DNA of 64,000 nt from Mycetocola saprophilus (GTDB taxonomy: Bacteria > Actinomycetota > Actinomycetes > Actinomycetales > Microbacteriaceae). Shown piece by piece: positions 59,297-64,000 of the stretch (the stretch's first letter is position 1; the number at the start of each line of letters is the position of its first letter). Under the pieces are notes generated by a model. That model was not told the DNA's origin. It did no database searches and was given only the letters and a program-made list of their open reading frames with translations. The position numbers were made by a program, and so were the translations under genes. The DNA is taken from assembly GCF_000718085.1 (NCBI RefSeq), contig NZ_JOEC01000004.1, positions 1 to 64,000 on the forward strand, given 5' to 3'.

Positions 59297-60391
59297 TTAC
59301 CGGGCGGCGCCGAGCGCGGCCAGCGGATCGCTGCGCAGCACCGGACGGAGGGCAAATGCTCCGCCGATCAGACCCAGGAGGATCAGGCCCAGCGCGGGCA
59401 ACCCGATGGTCAGCGGACTGAGGACAAACGGGACCGCGCCGCCCGCGAGGCTGCCCAGGCCCACGGTTACCAGCATCCCGACCCCCACCCCGGCAACGAG
59501 CACCACGAGGGCCTGCCCGAGAGTGTCTCGCACGAGCCGTCCGGTGCGGGCACCGAGGGCCTTGAGGACCGCGATATCCGGTCCGCGCTGGATCGTCCAG
59601 ACCGTGAAGAACGCGCCGATCACCAGGGCGGAGATCCCGAACAGCATCGCCACGATCAGCAGCAGCGAGCCAATCTCCGAGCGAAACGATTCGATCGAGA
59701 GCAGCGCGGGGATCGGTGCCCGAGAGACGGTGTGGGTCGCCGAATCGATCGAATCGGGCTGGGCCGAAGCGTCCAGCGAGACTGCGAGCACGCTCGCCCA
59801 GGCGGGCTGACCGCCGGTGCTCATGATGGACTGCCAGTTGGGCAGGGTGACCCAGGCCACCGAGGAGTGCGCATACCAGGTGTCGGGGATCAGCGTGGAC
59901 ACGCGAAGGTCCTCCCCGAAGGCGCTCACCGTATCGCCGACGTGCACACCGAGTGTTTGCGCGGTTCCCTCACCCAGGACCACGGTGCCCGGCCGGGGCA
60001 TCGGGGTTCCGGCGGGCAGGAAGTGTGAGCCCGCGGCGGAGGGATCGATCCCGAACAGCGCCGCCGGGGCGCGCTTTTCTCCGGCACTCAGCCGGGTCTG
60101 GCTGATGCCCAGCGGGGCGGCGTTGGTCACGCCGGCGGCATCGGTCCAGGCGTCGGCCTCGGCGGCGGTGATCGAGGAGTCTCCGAAGCTGGGATCCTTC
60201 TCACCGTGGGCGGGGGCGGAGAAGACGATGCGGTCGGCCCCGAGGCCGAGCACGGCCGAGACGTTTTGGCCGGCAAGCCCGGCGGTCAGCCCGGTCAAAA
60301 ATCCCACCAGGATGGTGATCAGGGCAACAACCGAGGCGATCAACACGAAGCGACCGCGAGCAAAGCGAATTTCACGCCAGGCAACAAACAT
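59297..60391 (-). CDS. FtsX-like ABC permease (MacB type)
   Basis: 364 aa from ATG 60391. One N-terminal helix (about 15-40), a large extracytoplasmic domain (about 45-235) and three C-terminal helices (about 245-350) with KALGARTGRLVRDTLGQALV, the FtsX coupling segment. Four-helix MacB/LolC topology. First gene of the exporter operon; divergent from a two-component system. Confidence 0.9.
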   Translation of the reverse strand: MFVAWREIRFARGRFVLIASVVALITILVGFLTGLTAGLAGQNVSAVLGLGADRIVFSAPAHGEKDPSFGDSSITAAEADAWTDAAGVTNAAPLGISQTRLSAGEKRAPAALFGIDPSAAGSHFLPAGTPMPRPGTVVLGEGTAQTLGVHVGDTVSAFGEDLRVSTLIPDTWYAHSSVAWVTLPNWQSIMSTGGQPAWASVLAVSLDASAQPDSIDSATHTVSRAPIPALLSIESFRSEIGSLLLIVAMLFGISALVIGAFFTVWTIQRGPDIAVLKALGARTGRLVRDTLGQALVVLVAGVGVGMLVTVGLGSLAGGAVPFVLSPLTIGLPALGLILLGLIGGAFALRPVLRSDPLAALGAAR

Positions 60392-60577
60392 GAGAACCTT
60401 CCGGGGAACCGGCGCCGTGTGGGCCACACGGGCGTCCAAAATGGGGACACTTCGAGTCTGGTTTCCGGCGGCTCATCCGTCATCGGCTAGGTGGTCGGGT
60501 CGGGGCGCAAAATGATGATTATCCGCTCCACCTTTTGAGGGATACCCGCCGGTGCCCCCGCGGATTAGGCTGAGGGT

Positions 60578-61759
60578 ATGATCCGTTCCGCCGACGGACC
60601 GGTGTCCGCGGGACTGCGCACCGGTCTGCACCTGCTCTTTGTGTCGCTGGCCCTGTTTGTGATGATCCGCGCCGGATTCCGCTCGGGTCCCGAACCCGTG
60701 ATCGCCGCGATCCTCGCCGCCGTCTTCCTGGTCTGGTACCTGCTGGGTGCCTGGTGGGGGAGGGACGATCAGTCGCGCGGCAGAATCGGGCTGTGGCTTG
60801 GCGGGCTGACCCTGCTGTGGATCGCGATGATCCTGGTCAGTCAGGACGCCGCCTACCTGTCCTTCCCGCTGTTTTTCCTCTATCTGGCGCTGCTGGATCG
60901 CACCCCCGCGCTGCTGAGCGTGGCGGTGGTGAGCGCGGTGTCGATCATCGCGATCGGACTGCACGGCGGCTTCTCGGTGCCGGGGATCCTCGGCCCGCTG
61001 ATCGGTGCGGTGATCGCCGTGGCGATCGGGCTGGGGTATCGCGAGCTTCAGCGGGTGGCCCTGCGCCGCGAGGAGCTGATCGCCGAGCTGATTTCCACCC
61101 GGGTCCGCCTGGCCGAAACCGAGCGCGAGGCGGGCAAGCTTGCCGAGCGGGAGCGTCTGGCCCGCGACATCCACGACACCGTGGCCCAGGGACTCTCCAG
61201 CATCCAGCTGCTGCTGCATGCGGCCGAGCGGGCAAGCGAGCAGGCCCCCGAGACCGCGATCGAACACGTCCGGCGGGCGCGGGATGCGGCGGCCCTGGCG
61301 CTCGCCGAAACCCGCGGGCTGATCGATGAGCTGGCCCCGCCGGCGATCACCGGCGCCAGCCTGGCCGAGGCGCTGTCCCGCCTCGCCGAGAACGCCTCCC
61401 AGCAGGCGGGAATTCCGGTGGAATTCCACACAGACGGGACCCCCGAGCCGCTGAGCACCGTGGTAAAAACGGGCCTGCTGCGGATCGGCCAGAGTGCGCT
61501 GGCCAACGTGGTGCAGCACGCCGATGCCACCCGTGCGGATCTCAGCCTGAGCTATCTGGATGGGGAAACCATCCTCGACATCGTCGACGACGGCCGCGGA
61601 TTTGACCCGGATTCTCTGGTGGAGCGCACCGCGGGGGGCTCATTTGGGCTGATCGCGATGCGGTCCCGAATCGCCGAGCTGGGAGGATCGCTGGTGATCG
61701 AGAGTGCTCCGGGCGAGGGCACCACGGTGACCGTAAGATTTACCCGGGAGGCAGCATGA
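60578..61759 (+). CDS. Sensor histidine kinase (HisKA_3, LiaS/NarX-like)
   Basis: 393 aa. Five or six hydrophobic helices in residues about 10-160, then HisKA_3 with LARDIHDTVAQGLSSIQLLL (phospho-His near 197), then HATPase (LANVVQHADATRADLSLSYL, IVDDGRGFDP, GSFGLIAMRSRIAELGGSL). Likely senses a membrane or envelope signal with its N-terminal helices. Overlaps the response regulator by 4 nt. Confidence 0.93.
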   Translation: MIRSADGPVSAGLRTGLHLLFVSLALFVMIRAGFRSGPEPVIAAILAAVFLVWYLLGAWWGRDDQSRGRIGLWLGGLTLLWIAMILVSQDAAYLSFPLFFLYLALLDRTPALLSVAVVSAVSIIAIGLHGGFSVPGILGPLIGAVIAVAIGLGYRELQRVALRREELIAELISTRVRLAETEREAGKLAERERLARDIHDTVAQGLSSIQLLLHAAERASEQAPETAIEHVRRARDAAALALAETRGLIDELAPPAITGASLAEALSRLAENASQQAGIPVEFHTDGTPEPLSTVVKTGLLRIGQSALANVVQHADATRADLSLSYLDGETILDIVDDGRGFDPDSLVERTAGGSFGLIAMRSRIAELGGSLVIESAPGEGTTVTVRFTREAA

Positions 61760-62403
61760 ACTATGCAGTGGGCACACCGATCCGGGTCGTGATGGCCGAT
61801 GACCATCCCATCGTGCGTGCGGGCCTGGCCGCGGTTCTGGGGACCGCGGCGGACATCGAGGTGGTCGCCGAGGCGGCCTCGGTGCCCGAGGTGCTGGCCG
61901 TGGTCAACCGGTTTGAACCGGATCTGGTGCTACTGGACCTGAGCTTTGGGACCGGACCCACCGGGATCGATGCAACCCGCGAGCTGATGCGCCGGGAGAA
62001 TCCGCCGCGCGTGCTGATCCTCACCAACTACGACTCCGATGCCGACATCCTCGGAGCCATCGAGGCGGGCGCCGCCGGTTATCTGCTGAAGGATGCCCCG
62101 CCCGAGGATCTACTGAGCGCGATCCGCAAGGCGGTCCTCGGCCAGACGGTTCTCGGCCCGGCGGTGGCCGGACGCCTGGTGGCGCGCGTCAGCGAACCAC
62201 AGCAGGCGCTCAGCGCCCGCGAAATCGAGGTGCTGACCCTCGCCTCCGAGGGGCTGGTCAACCGTGAGATCGGCAAGAAACTGCACATCAGCGAAACCAC
62301 CGTCAAGTCCCACCTGGCGCATATCTTCGGCAAGCTCGGCGTGAACAATCGCCAGCAGGCGGTGCTCGCCGCCCAGCGCGGAGGCTTCATCCGTCGCGCC
62401 TAG
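61756..62403 (+). CDS. NarL/LuxR-type response regulator
   Basis: 215 aa. Receiver domain with VVMADDHPIVRAGLAAVL (acidic pocket), LVLLDLSFGTGPTG (phospho-Asp near 59), ILTNY and KDAPP (conserved Lys). C-terminal LuxR HTH LSAREIEVLTLASEGLVNRE, ISETTVKSHLAHIFGKLGV. Co-translated with the kinase; the divergent ABC exporter operon is the likely target. Confidence 0.94.
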   Translation: MNYAVGTPIRVVMADDHPIVRAGLAAVLGTAADIEVVAEAASVPEVLAVVNRFEPDLVLLDLSFGTGPTGIDATRELMRRENPPRVLILTNYDSDADILGAIEAGAAGYLLKDAPPEDLLSAIRKAVLGQTVLGPAVAGRLVARVSEPQQALSAREIEVLTLASEGLVNREIGKKLHISETTVKSHLAHIFGKLGVNNRQQAVLAAQRGGFIRRA

Positions 62404-62500
62404 CCGCGGATCTCGGCGGGTGCCCCCGCCCGCGGGCATTCCGGAGACCGACAGGGTGACTTCGTCACTCGTGCGGGAGTTCCGGAGCCCGGCGGGCGGT

Positions 62501-63868
62501 CTACTCCCGCTTGCGGTAGGCCTCGAGGGCCGCCTCGCGGGAGGCCTTGAGGTCCACGATCGGGGCCGTGCGCAGACCGGTGTCGGGGACCCAACGGCGG
62601 ATGTATTCGCGGTTGGGGTCGAACTTTTTGGCCTGCAGCTCGGGGTTGAAGATGCGGAAGTAGGGGGCCGCATCGGCGCCGCTACCGGCCACCCACTGCC
62701 AGTTGAACGGGTTCGCGGCGGGATCGGCGTCCACCAGGGTGTCCCAGAACCACTCCTCGCCGGCCCGCCAGTGCTGGAGCAGGTTCTTGGTCAGCAGCGA
62801 GGCGACCACCATGCGCACGCGGTTGTGCATGGTGCCGGTCTGCCAGAGTTCGTTCATCCCCGCGTCGACCAGGTCGATTCCGGTGGTGCCGGTCTGCCAG
62901 GCGCGCAGCAGCTCGGGGTCGGCCTCGGGCCAGGGGAAATTCGCGAAGCTGGGCCGCCAGGGATCGGTGGCCAGCTTGGGGAAGTGGAACAGCTGGTAGT
63001 GCGCAAACTCGCGCCAGCCCAGCTCGCTGAGGAAGCTGGCACCCTGCCCGGGATGCGTGCGTCGGTGCTCATCCACCGCATGCCAGATCGTGGATACCGT
63101 GATCTCGCCCCACACCAGGTGCGGGGACAGCCGCGAGGTCACCGAGCGGTCGGGACGGTCGCGCAGGTCCGGATAATCACCCAGATCCTCGTCCAGGAAG
63201 TCGGCCAGCCGCTCGTGGGCACCGGCCTCGCCCGGGCTCCACAGGGTGTCCCAGTTTTCCGCCCAGTTGGGGGAGGTGGGGCGAAGGGCGAGGCCCTCCA
63301 ACGCGGCCGCGAACGCCGCGGGATCGGCGGAGGCCGGGACTCGGGCGGGCCGGGGGACGGGGAGGACCGCGCGCGGAGGACGCCGGGCCAGCTCATCCAG
63401 CGCACGCTTCCAGAACGGGGTAAACACCGTATACGGACGGCCCTCGCCGGTGCGCAGCCCGGGATCCACCAGCAGATCCGGGGCCGCATACCGGACCTCG
63501 ATCCCGTGTGCGGCCAGCTCCGTGTGTACGCGGGCATCCAGCTCAGCCTCATCCGCACCGGGACGGGCGGTGGCATACACGCGGTCGGCGTTCTGCTCGG
63601 CGGCCAGGTTGCGCAGCGCGGTGACGGGGTCGCCGGTGCGCAGTTCGATCGGGATGCCCAGCTCGGCGAGGTCCGCAGCCAACGAGTCCAGTGCGCCGTG
63701 AACCCACCAGCGGGACGCCCCACCGATCGGGCGCAGGCCCGGCTCGTCCAGCACAAAGACGGCGATCACGCGCTCGCGTGCGTCCAGGGCGGCGGTCAGC
63801 GCCGGGTGATCACCCACCCGCAGGTCGCGGCGGAACCAGATCAGGGCGGCGGGGGAGGAGGTGCTCAT
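62501..63868 (-). CDS. phrB: Deoxyribodipyrimidine photolyase
   Basis: 455 aa. Repairs cyclobutane pyrimidine dimers with light. ALIWFRRDLRVGDHPALTAA (N-terminal antenna domain), RLSPHLVWGEITVSTIWHAV, FLSELGWREFAHYQLFHFPK, TGIDLVDAGMNELWQTGTMH, NRVRMVVASLLTKNLLQHW, DADPAANPFNWQWVAGSGAD and FRIFNPELQAKKFDPNREYI give an intact FAD/DNA domain with the Trp electron-transfer residues. Confidence 0.95.
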   Translation of the reverse strand: MSTSSPAALIWFRRDLRVGDHPALTAALDARERVIAVFVLDEPGLRPIGGASRWWVHGALDSLAADLAELGIPIELRTGDPVTALRNLAAEQNADRVYATARPGADEAELDARVHTELAAHGIEVRYAAPDLLVDPGLRTGEGRPYTVFTPFWKRALDELARRPPRAVLPVPRPARVPASADPAAFAAALEGLALRPTSPNWAENWDTLWSPGEAGAHERLADFLDEDLGDYPDLRDRPDRSVTSRLSPHLVWGEITVSTIWHAVDEHRRTHPGQGASFLSELGWREFAHYQLFHFPKLATDPWRPSFANFPWPEADPELLRAWQTGTTGIDLVDAGMNELWQTGTMHNRVRMVVASLLTKNLLQHWRAGEEWFWDTLVDADPAANPFNWQWVAGSGADAAPYFRIFNPELQAKKFDPNREYIRRWVPDTGLRTAPIVDLKASREAALEAYRKRE

Positions 63869-63875
63869 CGGGAAC

Positions 63876-64000
63876 CTAATCGTCGAATTCGGGGCAGCGC
63901 AGCTTCTCGGTCAGGGCAAACATGGACTCGATTTCGGCGGGGCTGAGCGCGCCGCCGATGATCGACTCGATCGTGCGCATATGGGCGCGGGCCACCGGGC
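63876..64000 (-). CDS. Partial gene, C-terminal 40 codons (possibly MarR-like)
   Basis: Runs off the right edge; ends MRTIESIIGGALSPAEIESM, then FALTEKLRCPEFDD. The pattern of a helical stretch followed by LSPAEIE--FALTEKLR is typical of the C-terminal dimerisation helices of MarR-type regulators, but the fragment is too short to be sure. Stops 7 nt before the photolyase start, so they may be one operon. Confidence 0.5.
   Translation of the reverse strand, partial: PVARAHMRTIESIIGGALSPAEIESMFALTEKLRCPEFDD

Overview
The window is high-GC DNA from the chromosome of an actinobacterium, most likely a member of the Microbacteriaceae. The support is the codon bias, many leaderless or GTG starts, an LAXTG sorting signal, and the mix of TetR, DeoR, MarR, XRE and GNAT genes typical of that group. 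The family-level call is inference.

Left end (1-3560): one end of an integrated phage or integrative element. It holds a leftward cluster (partial gene, HTH protein, Rha/KilAC antirepressor-like protein, small Cys-rich protein, two more small DNA-binding proteins) and a rightward HTH gene. The two DNA-binding sets diverge from a roughly 95-bp switch with two palindromic operators and promoters that appear to give leaderless mRNAs. A perfect LexA-type SOS box lies just beyond. The element ends at a 28-nt fragment matching the 3' end of a tRNA (probably tRNA-Ser), followed by a terminator that probably belonged to the intact tRNA gene. I read this fragment as an att site. A DnaA-box-like cluster follows.

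Core region 1 (3771-10583): AlkZ/YcaQ-type glycosylase; a ferritin-like/VIT1 metal transporter under a yybP-ykoY manganese riboswitch; OhrR; a small Cys protein; an aldo/keto reductase with an acyl-CoA-dehydrogenase-like protein that has lost its C-terminal bundle; two paralogous membrane proteins; tRNA-Arg(ACG).

Region 10649-12697 is lower in GC and may be a small island beside the tRNA: a membrane protein, and a MarR regulator with a CBS-less IMP dehydrogenase.

Region 12759-31288: Mug uracil glycosylase, two MFS pumps with AraC and XRE regulators, a damaged beta-lactamase locus with an orphan LAXTG anchor, a secreted I36-like inhibitor, an ECF sigma factor with a CU044_5270-type partner, map with a divergent XRE regulator, a GlxA-type regulator, an HD protein, TetR/GNAT, an Ada-AlkA gene broken by a frameshift, and peptidase E.

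Sugar region (31477-38072): DeoR regulator, mannitol-dehydrogenase-family enzyme plus PfkB kinase (polyol to hexose to hexose phosphate), HxlR/quinone reductase, SMP-30 lactonase and HAD phosphatase. A complete Leloir-pathway locus follows at 50151-54423 (deoR-galE divergent from galT-galK). Between them lie a 3-hydroxyacyl-CoA dehydrogenase, a MalT-type LuxR regulator, dGTPase, two DUF1524 nucleases and a MocR/PdxR regulator.

Right end (54566-64000): dienelactone hydrolase, RNase HI with an extra C-terminal domain, TetR, NrdI with a very long low-complexity tail, a MacB-like ABC exporter divergent from its likely two-component system, photolyase, and the 3' end of another gene.

A pattern crosses the window: at five or six loci the 3' end of a gene, with its stop codon, has been tandemly duplicated (periods 62, 51, 44 and 24 bp at the clearest sites). 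No CRISPR array, intact insertion sequence or rRNA was seen.
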